Below the pieces are notes generated by a model. It did not search any database, was not told the DNA's origin, and saw only the letters and a program-made list of their open reading frames with translations. Position numbers and translations under genes: made by a program. From Akkermansia biwaensis (GTDB lineage: Bacteria; Verrucomicrobiota; Verrucomicrobiia; Verrucomicrobiales; Akkermansiaceae), in assembly GCF_026072915.1 (NCBI RefSeq), contig NZ_AP025943.1:1860001-1924000 (forward strand): DNA of 64,000 bases. The letters run 5' to 3'. Below are positions 10,063-18,599 of this stretch, one piece after another; the stretch's first letter is position 1; the number at the start of each line of letters is the position of its first letter.

Positions 10063-11424
10063 TCAGGCCCCCTTCATATGCTCCAGCAGGGAGCAGACGC
10101 AGCAGGAATGCCGGAAACACAGGTCTTCATGAATTTGGAGAAGAGCCTGGTGATGCCATGCCCTCTTCAGGAATGCGGCCGCATCTTTTCTCTTTCCCAG
10201 AAGGCGCTGGTGGATGGAAAGAACTCTGGCCCCCGCCTGGGGACCTGGGCGCGTCAGATACAGTTTCCACGCTCGTTCGGAGCCTTCCCCCGGCAGAATA
10301 TGGTTGATAATGAATTCCTGAATGCGGTCGCGGCCCATCAGGGCCATGGGACTTTTGGAAGGAGCGGAAGGCAGCGTGACATGGCTGCTCCAGTACGGAT
10401 GTTTCAGGGAGGAGAGATAATCCGCCAGGTCATCCAGATGGTCGGGAGTGCAAAGCCGCTGGAAGGCGGAAAAATCGGCGGCGATAGTTGCCAGGGCGCC
10501 GATGCGCCGCTGGGGATGATTGGCTGGCCTGCTGCCCGACAGCGTCCAGGGGAACATGCGTTCCGGCGCCAGTTCAAAATGCTCGCGCAGGGGCCACCAT
10601 TGCTCCCACAGCCTTTTATGATGGGCTATGGCTTCCGGCGTGCAGGAATCGGAAAGAACGGGAACCAGGAAGCCCGCGGTGCCGAAGAGCAGGGCTTCGG
10701 GACAATCCCGGAGCGCATGCAGGGGCGCCCGCTGCGCCAGGTGACGCATGGCGTTTTTATTGGCGTGGTAGCCCAGCGTCTCCGCCAGGTTTTCGTATAA
10801 AAGCTGCGAGGGCGCTGCCAGTCCGCCCCGTTGCGTGTGCCGGCGGTGCTTGAGCTGGAAGCGGTAGGCCGCCGCGGATTGCAGCAGGATTTCCAACTGT
10901 TCGGCAGGCATCGTTTCCAGAACCTCCGCATGGCGGCAGGAACGGTCCGGAGCGGCGGCTGGTAAGGCTTCCGTGCCATTCAGCATGGATGCCGGAATGA
11001 CGGCCAGAGGGATGCGTTCATGCCGGGAATTGCGGGTGAACCATTCCTTGCGGCTCGGGGTGCAGGCAAGGTGCAGGATGACGCCGTCGAATGCGGAGTT
11101 GGAGCCGTGGTTGTGGCGTTCCCAGTCTTCCGGAGCGGAATCCAGTTCCATGTCTCCCGTGTACGGAACACCGTCCAGTTGAATGCGGGCATTCAGAAAA
11201 TCCGGTCCGGCGGACTTGTTCCAGTCCCCGCAGTCCAGAATACGGACGGATCTTCCGAGATCGTCCGTGAAGGAAAAACCGAACCTGCCTTCCAGCAGCA
11301 GGAGCTGAAGCGTGCGTTCATCCGGCAATGCGGAATGCCGCGAACCGGCCCGTTCCCGGACGGAATCTGTTTCACTGGCGGACAGGGCGCTCCTGTACAG
11401 GGAGGCCAGGGAACTCATATCCAT
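10063..11424 (-). CDS. DUF2851 family protein
   Basis: A 453-residue protein of unknown function matching the DUF2851 pattern. It has the N-terminal EGRFGFSFTDDLGR, then CGDWNKSAGPDFLNARIQLD, GDMELDSAPEDWERHNHG and FDGVILHLAC. The conserved Asp/Asn/His positions (GDWN, GPDF, DWxxHxH) suggest a metal- or nucleic-acid-binding active site, but no activity is established for the family. It lies upstream of no partner in the same direction except the STAS gene 16 bases before it, so the two may be co-transcribed. Either of two close ATGs (11424 or 11418) could serve. Confidence 0.8.
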   Translation of the reverse strand: MDMSSLASLYRSALSASETDSVRERAGSRHSALPDERTLQLLLLEGRFGFSFTDDLGRSVRILDCGDWNKSAGPDFLNARIQLDGVPYTGDMELDSAPEDWERHNHGSNSAFDGVILHLACTPSRKEWFTRNSRHERIPLAVIPASMLNGTEALPAAAPDRSCRHAEVLETMPAEQLEILLQSAAAYRFQLKHRRHTQRGGLAAPSQLLYENLAETLGYHANKNAMRHLAQRAPLHALRDCPEALLFGTAGFLVPVLSDSCTPEAIAHHKRLWEQWWPLREHFELAPERMFPWTLSGSRPANHPQRRIGALATIAADFSAFQRLCTPDHLDDLADYLSSLKHPYWSSHVTLPSAPSKSPMALMGRDRIQEFIINHILPGEGSERAWKLYLTRPGPQAGARVLSIHQRLLGKRKDAAAFLKRAWHHQALLQIHEDLCFRHSCCVCSLLEHMKGA

Positions 11425-11440
11425 ATCCGGAGAGGAGGAT

Positions 11441-11968
11441 TTACTGGTCTTTCTGCCTCTTCAGCTCGTCCTTGAGGCAGTCGGTCACATTGCGGAATTT
11501 TTCTTCGTTCTCTTCGCTCAGCTCGCTCAGAGTCAGGTGGGAGTCGAGAACGTGGAGGGTTTGGTCCCTGGCGTCCAGATGAACGGCGGGGGTTGTCTCC
11601 GTACCGAGGTTGGCGCGTATTTGCTCCACTTTGCCCCGCCAGGGGGCGGTGGGCGGTTCAATGCTCAGCAGGGCGTCCAGTCCCAGACTTTCCAAAGCGG
11701 AAAGGCAGCGTTCGCTTGGGGAGGCTATTTGCACGGCTCCGTCAATGGGCATCAGCCTGCGGGCCAGCCCCGCCAGGGTTCCCATGAAGGTGGAATCAAT
11801 GCCGGAACATGTTTCCAGATCAATCACAATCAGGCGTCCTCCGGAGGCGATGTATTCGTCCCCCAGCGACTTCACCGTGGGGCTGTTGGAAAAACTGCCG
11901 CGGCCGGAGCACCGAATCCACAGGAACTCGTCAAAACGGCCGAAAAGGATGGAAGAATTGTTATTCAC
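11441..11968 (-). CDS. STAS-domain protein
   Basis: A 175-residue protein with a STAS (sulfate transporter/anti-sigma antagonist) fold. The diagnostic stretch LIVIDLETCSGIDSTFMGTL places the hydrophobic strand and the Asp-Ser helix cap (IDST), where the phosphorylatable serine of anti-anti-sigma factors lies. A highly charged C-terminal helix (ELSEENEEKFRNVTDCLKDE) follows. I chose the GTG at 11968 because no ATG precedes the domain; a TTG at 12001 is the other option. No anti-sigma kinase gene lies nearby, so the partner is unknown. Confidence 0.72.
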   Translation of the reverse strand: MNNNSSILFGRFDEFLWIRCSGRGSFSNSPTVKSLGDEYIASGGRLIVIDLETCSGIDSTFMGTLAGLARRLMPIDGAVQIASPSERCLSALESLGLDALLSIEPPTAPWRGKVEQIRANLGTETTPAVHLDARDQTLHVLDSHLTLSELSEENEEKFRNVTDCLKDELKRQKDQ

Positions 11969-12089
11969 GTTATTGGATAATGGAAACCGTATGAATAACA
12001 AGAGAAGCAGCGCCGGTCAAGTCAGGATTTAAGATGCATGGGGGTATAGGCGGGCCTGTCCGCAGGAAGGGGCGATAATTGACGGACCG

Positions 12090-13628
12090 TCACAAAACCG
12101 GACGGTTGAAGGCCATTCCGGCCCCTTCTCCAGTACCCGGCAGGAACCTGTAATAAACCTCCAGCATCAGCGTGGCCAGGCATTGGCGGTAAATCCTGTC
12201 GTTGGCATGGCGGTTCTGGCTTGTTTGAACGTTGCCGCCGGGGCCTCCGAACCCGTTGGGGGCAAAGCTGCCGTCGGAAGCCTGCGCTCCCAGGGTGGCG
12301 TCGCGGAAAGCCCTGTTGTAAGCCGTCCACACGTCCCCGCCGCGGTTCATGGCCGCCTGTACGCCGTAGTAATGCTGGTAGAGGTTGGAGGTGGTGTTGT
12401 TCGCCTTCCAGTTGAAAGGCTTGTTGGTGCTCTTGAGCATCCAGTCCAGTCCCTTGCGCGCGGCGCTGTCGGAGCCGCTGCCGCACATCTGGAGGGACAG
12501 CACCCCCACACCCACCAGGGACGGACGGGGTTCCTTGCCGTTTTCCTGGTAGGAAAACAGGCCGTCTGGCATCGCAGTCTTGCGGCAGTACATGGCGGCC
12601 TTGCGCAAGGCGGTGCGGATCTCGCCCTTGGTGGGCTTGATGCCGCCGTGTTGCGCGGCCTTCAGGGCCTGCACGTTCCATCCGGTGACGGAAAGGTCCG
12701 TGTGCGCTCCGGCTCTGGTGTTGTAATTGTAGGCCCAGCCGCCGTTATTGTTCTGTCCGTCCAGAATTCTGTCCACGGCCTTCACGGTGACCCGTTCCAG
12801 ATTGGAGATGGAGGGAATGTCCATCTGCTTGCAGAAAGCATACGCCTCGCAAAGGGCATAAGTGGCGATGGCATGGTCGTAGCTGACCTCGTTCATCTGG
12901 GGAACCAGGGAAAGGACGGGAGCCTTCATGCCCTGGTCCACGAGGAAGGAAATGCCCTTGAGCACGCTGTCTCCAAACTCTTCGGAAAGCGGGGTTTCAC
13001 AGTGGGCCAGGTAGGCCAGCAGGGCGAGCCCCGTCATGGAACACTTGTAATTCTGTCCTCCTCCGCCCCAGGAACCGTCCTTGTTCTGCTGCTTCTGGAG
13101 CCAGCGGAGGGACTTGACGACGGCTTCCTCGCACTGCGGGGTGCCTCCGTTCTCCGTGATGCGCTTCATGCGGTCGTTCAAATCGCAGCGTTTGGAAAGA
13201 GTAATGTCGTCCGGCTCGTATCCGCCGGGGCCCTTTCCGTTGTTAAAGCCGATATTGTCCCCGAATTCCAGGCCTTCGGAAAAGGTATCGGAGGGAATTT
13301 CCACGTCAATTTCCGGATTGTTGATCGGGACGTCCGTAGTGGCGGTGGAGACGACGATTCTTACTTCCGATTTCTGGTGGGGGCTGCTGGGACGCTGTGG
13401 CCGGGTTATTTCCGGTTTGATGGGGTCCTCGCCTCTTCTTTCCTCCATCGGGTACACGGTGACGGCAGGTTCTTCCGGAATGGCGGTGATGATATTCACC
13501 AGATAGAGCAGGAGCCCCATCAGGGCAACGCCGAGAAAGGAGACGGAGATGGCGGCAGCCAGGGATTTGGCGCGCTGCCTTTTTAATTCTGCCAGGACTT
13601 CTTCTGTACTTTCAATATGCAGGCTCAT
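12090..13628 (-). CDS. Membrane-anchored squalene-cyclase/prenyltransferase-repeat protein, copy 1
   Basis: A 512-residue protein. Residues 1-22 are a charged cytosolic start (MSLHIESTEEVLAELKRQR) and about 23-48 a single transmembrane segment. A Pro-rich variable linker runs to about 145. From there an alpha-alpha toroid carries QW-like repeats (LRWLQKQQNKDGSWGGG, NNGGWAYNYNT, KGLDWMLKST, FRDATLGAQASDGSFAPN). The DXDD acid motif of true squalene-hopene cyclases is not visible, so cyclase activity is not supported. The toroid is probably periplasmic. First of three near-identical minus-strand neighbours sharing the MSLHIEST start; recently duplicated. Confidence 0.82.
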   Translation of the reverse strand: MSLHIESTEEVLAELKRQRAKSLAAAISVSFLGVALMGLLLYLVNIITAIPEEPAVTVYPMEERRGEDPIKPEITRPQRPSSPHQKSEVRIVVSTATTDVPINNPEIDVEIPSDTFSEGLEFGDNIGFNNGKGPGGYEPDDITLSKRCDLNDRMKRITENGGTPQCEEAVVKSLRWLQKQQNKDGSWGGGGQNYKCSMTGLALLAYLAHCETPLSEEFGDSVLKGISFLVDQGMKAPVLSLVPQMNEVSYDHAIATYALCEAYAFCKQMDIPSISNLERVTVKAVDRILDGQNNNGGWAYNYNTRAGAHTDLSVTGWNVQALKAAQHGGIKPTKGEIRTALRKAAMYCRKTAMPDGLFSYQENGKEPRPSLVGVGVLSLQMCGSGSDSAARKGLDWMLKSTNKPFNWKANNTTSNLYQHYYGVQAAMNRGGDVWTAYNRAFRDATLGAQASDGSFAPNGFGGPGGNVQTSQNRHANDRIYRQCLATLMLEVYYRFLPGTGEGAGMAFNRPVL

Positions 13629-13800
13629 GAATAGATGGGTTGGTTATTGATCCCACCATCTCTCCAAAATATTTCATGAGCAAGATTAAAATTTATAATT
13701 AGCTTGTAATAAGAGTGTTGTTACTAAATTGTTACTTATGCGGAGGATATGTTCCACGCCTGCATGGCTCCGGGGACGGCTTCCGGAAGAGGCCGGAGGC

Positions 13801-13836
13801 AAAGAAAAAGCCGCCTTTCCCGGAGGAAAGGCGGCT
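13801..13836 (-). terminator. Rho-independent terminator after the frameshifted paralogue
   Basis: Perfect 12-bp stem AGCCGCCTTTCC/GGAAAGGCGGCT (13809-13820, 13825-13836) with a 4-base loop. On the minus strand it is followed by TTTTTCTTT. It lies 22 bases past the stop of the 13859-15357 gene. Confidence 0.88.
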
Positions 13837-13858
13837 GTGGGAAAACTGATGAATCCCG

Positions 13859-15357
13859 TCAGGAATTCTTGGTTCCTTCACCCGTCCCGGGAAGGAAGCG
13901 GTAGTAGGTTTCCAGCATCAATGTGGCCAGGCACTGGCGGTAGATATTCTTGGACTTTCCGCTCAGGCATTCGGCATAGCCCGTATCGTTGTTGCTGAAG
14001 CTGCCGTCCGGCTTCTGGCCGCCGAGAACGGCATCGCGGAAAGCCTTGTTGTAGGAGGCCCATACATCCCCGCCGCGGTTCATGGCCGCCTGCACGCAGT
14101 AATAGTGCATGTAAAGGTTGCTCTTGACGTTCTCCGTACCGGAACCCTTGCCCCATTCCAGGGTCTTGACGTTGTTCTTAATCCAGTCCAGTCCCTTGCG
14201 CGCAGCGCTGTCGGAACCGTTGCCGGTCATTTGCAGGGAGAGCACGCCCACGCCCACCAGGGAGGAACGGGGATTTTCTCCGTTTTCCTTGTAGGAGAAT
14301 TTCCCGTCGGGCATGACGTTCTTGCGGCAGTACATGGCGGCCTTGCGCAGGGCGGTGCGGATCTCGCCCTTGGTGGGCTTGATGCCGCCGTGTTCCGCGG
14401 CCTTCAAGGCCTGCACGTTCCATCCGGTGACGGAAAGGTCGATGTTCGGATTGATTCTGTATAGCTGTAGGCCCATCCTCCGTTGGGGCACTGGGCGTCC
14501 AGAATCCTGTCCACGGCCTTCACGACGACTCGTTCCAGATTGGAAATGGAGGGAATGTCCATCTGCTTGCAGAAGGTGTACGCTTCACAGAGCGCGTAAG
14601 TGGCCACGGCATGGTCATAGCAGACTTCCTTCAGGCCGGGCTGTTCGGAAATAACCGGGTTTTTCATCCCCAGATCGACAAGGAAGGAAATGCCCTTGAG
14701 CACGTTCTCTCCGAACTCCTCGGAAAGCGGGGTTTCACAGTGCGCCAGATAGGCCAGCAGGGTAATTCCGGTCATGGACGCCTTGAACTGTCCGTCGCCC
14801 CAGGAACCGTTGCCGTTCTGCTGCTTTTTGAGCCAGCGGAGGGACTTGACGACGGCTTCCTCGCACTGCGGGGTGCCCCCGTTCTCCGTGATGCGCTTCA
14901 TGCGGTCGTTCAGGTCGCAGCGCTTGGAAAGGATGCCGGGAATGCCTCCGCCGTCCCCGTCTCCGGTCCCGATGCCGAAACCGTCGCCGATGTCGATGCC
15001 CGTGGAAAGTTCTTCAGAGGGGACTTCCACTTCAATATCCGGGTTGACCACGGCCACGTCCGCGGAAGCTACGGCGGCAATGACCTTCACCTGGGCCGCG
15101 GCGGAGGAACTGCTGGGCCGCTGGGTGGTCTGGGTAACCTCCGGAGTGTCGATGTCCGGATTGTCGCCCTCCTGGGTGGCGTAGGCGACCATGGGGGGAT
15201 CTTCCGGAATGGCGGCGATGATGTGCACCAGGTAGAGCAGAAGGCCCATCAGGGCGACGCCGAGGAAGGAAACGGAAATAGCGGCGGCCAGGGTTTTGGT
15301 GCGCTGCTTTTTCAGTTCCTCAAGGGCTTCGTCGGTACTTTCAATATGAAGGCTCAT
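13859..15357 (-). pseudogene. Squalene-cyclase-repeat paralogue, copy 2, frameshifted
   Basis: The second paralogue is split in two frames. The first 310 or so codons (from 15357) match copies 1 and 3 through NGGWAYSYT, then run into a foreign tail ending at 14404. The remainder, in another frame (to 13859), resumes at IDLSVTGWNVQALKAAEHGG and continues to the same SNNDTGYAE and FLPGTGEGTKNS C-terminus. The break lies at about 14445-14465. Alignment with the paralogues fits loss of a single base. Both halves otherwise keep normal codon use, so the change is recent, a sequencing error, or a phase-variable or programmed shift. No homopolymer is present at the break. Confidence 0.8.
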
Positions 15358-15476
15358 GGAGAGACGTGTCTGGTTGATGCTACGGCAAACTCCTTTTCAT
15401 CCTTGAAAAACGGAGAGTTGCCGACATGCAAAAGTGTGCTGCAAGCCTTGCTGTTCACAAGGCTGGCAACATACTA

Positions 15477-15496
15477 AAACCAGACACGGCGGTCTG
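15477..15496 (-). terminator. Weak terminator after copy 3
   Basis: CAGAC/GTCTG hairpin (15481-15485, 15492-15496) that on the minus strand runs into GGTTTTAG, 10 bases past the stop of the 15506-17029 gene. The stem is only five pairs. Confidence 0.45.
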
Positions 15497-15505
15497 TCAA
15501 TCAGA

Positions 15506-17029
15506 TTAGGAATTTCTGGTCCCTTCTCCCGTACCCGGCAGGAACCTGTAATAAACCTCCAGCATCAGCGTGGCCAGGCACTGGCGGTAAATCTTGTCGT
15601 TGATGGTGCCCCCGTTGCTGTTCACCAGGCCGCCGGGACCGGGGAACCCGTTGGGGGCAAAGCTGCCGTCGGAAGCCTGCGCTCCCAGGGTGGCGTCGCG
15701 GAAAGCCCTGTTGTAAGCCGTCCACACGTCCCCGCCGCGGTTCATGGCCGCCTGCACGCCGTAGTAATGCTGGTAGAGATTGGAAGAGGTGTTGTTCGCC
15801 CTCCAGTTGAAAGGCTTGTTGGTATTCTTGAGCATCCAGTCCAGTCCCTTGCGTGCGGCGCTGTCGGAGCCGCTGCCGCACATTTGGAGGGACAGCACCC
15901 CTACACCCACCAGGGACGGACGGGCAGTCGCGTCTTCCCTGCCTTCCTGCATGTAGGTGAACAGGCCGTCCGGCTTGCTGCACTTGCGGCAGTACATGGC
16001 GGCCTTGCGCAGGGCGGTGCGGATTTCGCCCTTGGTGGGCTTGATGCCGCCGTGTTCTGCGGCTTTCAGAGCCTGTACGTTCCATCCGGTGACGGAAAGG
16101 TCCGTGTGGGCTCCGGCCCTGGTATTGTAATTGTAGGCCCAGCCGCCGTCCACATTCTGGTTATCCAGAATCTTGTCCACGGCCTTCACGACGACCTTTT
16201 CCAGATTGGAGATGGAGGGAATGTCCATCTGCTTGCAGAAGGTGTACGCTTCACAGAGCGCGTAGGTGGCCACGGCATGGTCGTAGCTGACCTCGTTTCT
16301 CTGCGGGACGAGAGAAAGAACGGGAGCCTTCATGCCTTGGTCCACAAGGAAGGAAATGCCCTTGAGCACGCTTTCTCCGAACTCCTCGGAAAGCGGTGTT
16401 TCACAGTGGGCCAGATAGGCCAGCAGGGCGAGCCCCGTCATGGAACACTTGTAATTATGGGGAGTGCCGCCCCAGGAACCGTCCTTGTTCTGCTGCTTCT
16501 GGAGCCAGCGGAGGGATTTGACGACGGCTTCCTCGCACTGCGGGGTGCCCCCGTTCTCCGTGATGCGCTTCATGCGGTCGTTCAGGTCGCAGCGCTTGGA
16601 CACGATGCCGGGAATGCCTCCGCCGTCCCCGTCTCCGGTCCCGATGCCGAAACCGTCGCCGATGTCGATGCCCGTGGAAAGTTCCTCGGTGGGGATTTCT
16701 ACGTCAATGTCCGGATTCACCACGGCTACGTCCGCGGAAGCCACGGCGGCAATAACCTTCACCTGGGCCGCGGCGGAGGAACTGCTGGGCCGCTGGGTGG
16801 TCTGGGTAACCTCCGGAGTGTCGATGTCCGGATTGTCGCCTTCCTGGGTGGCGTAGGCGACCATGGGAGGATCTTCCGGAATGGCGGCGATGATGTGCAC
16901 CAGGTAGAGCAGAAGGCACATCAGGGCGACGCCGAGGAAGGAAACGGAAATGGCGGCGGCCAGGGTCTTGGTGCGCTGCTTTTTCAGTTCCTCAAGGGCT
17001 TCGTCGGTACTTTCAATGTGGAGGCTCAT
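15506..17029 (-). CDS. Membrane-anchored squalene-cyclase/prenyltransferase-repeat protein, copy 3
   Basis: A 507-residue intact paralogue. The N-terminal 150 residues (charged start, TM at about 23-48, TTQRPSSSSAAAQVK linker, Gly/Asp-rich GDGFGIGTGDGDGGG) are almost identical to copy 2. The C-terminal toroid is closer to copy 1, including NYNTRAGAHTDLSVTG. It is therefore a mosaic, as expected from gene conversion or unequal crossover between neighbours. Conserved CDLNDRMKRITENGG and QCEEAVVKSLRWLQ precede the first repeat. No catalytic DXDD is seen. Its role may be structural or ligand-binding in the periplasm; function unknown. Confidence 0.82.
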   Translation of the reverse strand: MSLHIESTDEALEELKKQRTKTLAAAISVSFLGVALMCLLLYLVHIIAAIPEDPPMVAYATQEGDNPDIDTPEVTQTTQRPSSSSAAAQVKVIAAVASADVAVVNPDIDVEIPTEELSTGIDIGDGFGIGTGDGDGGGIPGIVSKRCDLNDRMKRITENGGTPQCEEAVVKSLRWLQKQQNKDGSWGGTPHNYKCSMTGLALLAYLAHCETPLSEEFGESVLKGISFLVDQGMKAPVLSLVPQRNEVSYDHAVATYALCEAYTFCKQMDIPSISNLEKVVVKAVDKILDNQNVDGGWAYNYNTRAGAHTDLSVTGWNVQALKAAEHGGIKPTKGEIRTALRKAAMYCRKCSKPDGLFTYMQEGREDATARPSLVGVGVLSLQMCGSGSDSAARKGLDWMLKNTNKPFNWRANNTSSNLYQHYYGVQAAMNRGGDVWTAYNRAFRDATLGAQASDGSFAPNGFPGPGGLVNSNGGTINDKIYRQCLATLMLEVYYRFLPGTGEGTRNS

Positions 17030-17299
17030 TCAGTGGAAAACTATTCGCCCGAAGTATAACGAATATCCCCCGCCGGGGCCGAGCTTAAAAAGCCTGGTTT
17101 TGTCATGGTTCGCATGATGACCAGATGTGCATGAAAAGCGTCCTTGTAATAAATGCATTGCGCTTCCCGGCTTCTTCCCGGAGAAAGCTTTTCCGCCTTT
17201 CCGGTGCTGCGGTTGTTCCGAATGGCTGCGTTTCGCAGAACGGGCCTGCGTATGAATCATCGGGCGTTTTTCATCCGGAATATCTGCAGGCGCCGTTAT

Positions 17300-17467
17300 T
17301 CACGGGTTTTTGAGGTCGCCGAAATAAATGATGAGTATCACGGGAATGACGACATAGATGAACGCCATGATGAGGAAAGCGCCCAGCGCTGCCTTCCACA
17401 TCTCCCTGCTGCGTTGTCTTTCCAGTTCCTTCAGCGCGTTTTCAGTGCTTCCCATGTGCAGGCTCAT
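17300..17467 (-). CDS. 55-residue anchor-only relative of the cyclase-repeat proteins
   Basis: Small membrane protein starting MSLHMGSTENALKELERQR, clearly homologous to the MSLHIESTDEALEELKKQR start of the three large paralogues. One transmembrane helix (about residues 24-49) follows and the protein ends GDLKNP. The toroid domain is absent. The longer frame (to 17545) adds 26 residues without similarity, so I chose the ATG at 17467 that aligns with the paralogues. It lies upstream, in transcription order, of copy 3 with 270 bases between, in which I see no gene. It may be a truncated remnant, or a partner that heterodimerises through the TM segment. Confidence 0.72.
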   Translation of the reverse strand: MSLHMGSTENALKELERQRSREMWKAALGAFLIMAFIYVVIPVILIIYFGDLKNP

Positions 17468-17527
17468 ATGAAATCCCTTCTTTGGGCATTTTCCGTAAGG
17501 ATAATGGTTTTTTCCCGGTGGCGGCAA

Positions 17528-17561
17528 ACAAAAAATCCCCGCCATGAAGTCCAGGGCGGGG
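17528..17561 (-). terminator. Rho-independent terminator of glf-galE
   Basis: CCCCGCC/GGCGGGG stem (17537-17543, 17555-17561). On the minus strand it is followed by ATTTTTTGTTTG, 32 bases after the galE stop. Confidence 0.88.
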
Positions 17562-17593
17562 AGGGAAAAGAATGATATCCACGGAGAATTAAA

Positions 17594-18583
17594 TCAATAA
17601 TGGCCGCCGTGCGGACCGGTCATCCACTTCCAGGCCGTTTCCACGATTTTGTTCGCGTCCTTGCACTGGGCTTCCCAGCCGAGGATTTCCTTGGCTTTTG
17701 CAGGATTGGCGATCAGGCGGGGTGGATCTCCTTCCCGGCGGGGGCCGTAGCGGACGGGAATCTTCTTCCCGGTGACTTTTTCAGCGGTTTCCAGAATTTC
17801 CCGGACGGAAAGCCCCAGGCCGGTGCCCAGGTTGAAACACTCCGTAGAGCCCCCCTTCATCAGGTAGTCCACGGCTTTCAGGTGGGCGTCCGCCAAGTCG
17901 TCCACGTGGATGTAGTCCCGGATGCAGGTGCCGTCCGGAGTATCATAATCCGTCCCGAAAACTTCAATGTATTCCTTCTCCCCGGTCAGCGTCAGCAGAA
18001 TGTTGGGAATGAGGTGGGTTTCCGGTTCATGGTCTTCCCCGATGAGACCGTCCACACTGCATCCGGAGGCGTTGAAATAGCGCAGGAAAACACTCTTGAG
18101 GCCCCAGGCGCGGTCGCAGTCCTTGCATACCTTTTCCAGCATGTACTTGGAGCTTCCGTAGGGATTGATGGGATCCTGCTTTTCCGTTTCCGGAATCGGA
18201 ATCTGGGTGGGAACCCCGTACGTGGCGCAGGTGGAGGAAAAGACGAAGCGCTTGACGCCAGCCGCCTGCATGGCGCCCAGAAGGACGAGCGGGCGCGCGA
18301 TATTGTTCATATAGTACTTGAGCGGATTCTGGACGGATTCTCCCACGTTGATGTAGGCGGCGAAGTGGATCACGGCATCAAAATTGCCTGTCATCAGGAG
18401 CGGATACACCACGGAAGCATCGCCCAGGTCCCCTTTGACCAGCTTCACTTCCGGATCCACGATGGCTCCGATATGTCCATATACCATGTTGTCTAGGACG
18501 GTTACGTCAGCGCCCGTCTTCACGAGCTGGCGTACCGTGTGGGAGCCAATATATCCGGCGCCGCCGGTTACAAGTACTTTCAT
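17594..18583 (-). CDS. galE: UDP-glucose 4-epimerase
   Basis: Interconverts UDP-glucose and UDP-galactose in the cytoplasm, here probably feeding the mutase encoded just upstream. Extended short-chain dehydrogenase fold. It has the NAD-binding MKVLVTGGAGYIGSH (GxxGxxG), the catalytic Ser-Ser region SSTCATYG, the YxxxK motif in NPYGSSKYMLEK, and the C-terminal RREGDPPRLIA typical of GalE. 329 residues, normal length. The ATG at 18583 begins exactly at the Rossmann fold; a longer frame to 18640 would overlap glf. It follows the glf stop by 16 bases, forming a two-gene operon. Confidence 0.95.
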   Translation of the reverse strand: MKVLVTGGAGYIGSHTVRQLVKTGADVTVLDNMVYGHIGAIVDPEVKLVKGDLGDASVVYPLLMTGNFDAVIHFAAYINVGESVQNPLKYYMNNIARPLVLLGAMQAAGVKRFVFSSTCATYGVPTQIPIPETEKQDPINPYGSSKYMLEKVCKDCDRAWGLKSVFLRYFNASGCSVDGLIGEDHEPETHLIPNILLTLTGEKEYIEVFGTDYDTPDGTCIRDYIHVDDLADAHLKAVDYLMKGGSTECFNLGTGLGLSVREILETAEKVTGKKIPVRYGPRREGDPPRLIANPAKAKEILGWEAQCKDANKIVETAWKWMTGPHGGHY

Positions 18584-18599
18584 GATCTTATCAATGCTG

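Noticed and set aside
12183-13586. 467-codon plus-strand frame (and similar frames at 15434-17059)
   Set aside because: Antisense shadows repeated because the three minus-strand paralogues are near-identical.
12090-17029. Squalene-hopene cyclase activity
   Set aside because: DXDD motif not seen in any copy and an N-terminal TM anchor plus linker is present.
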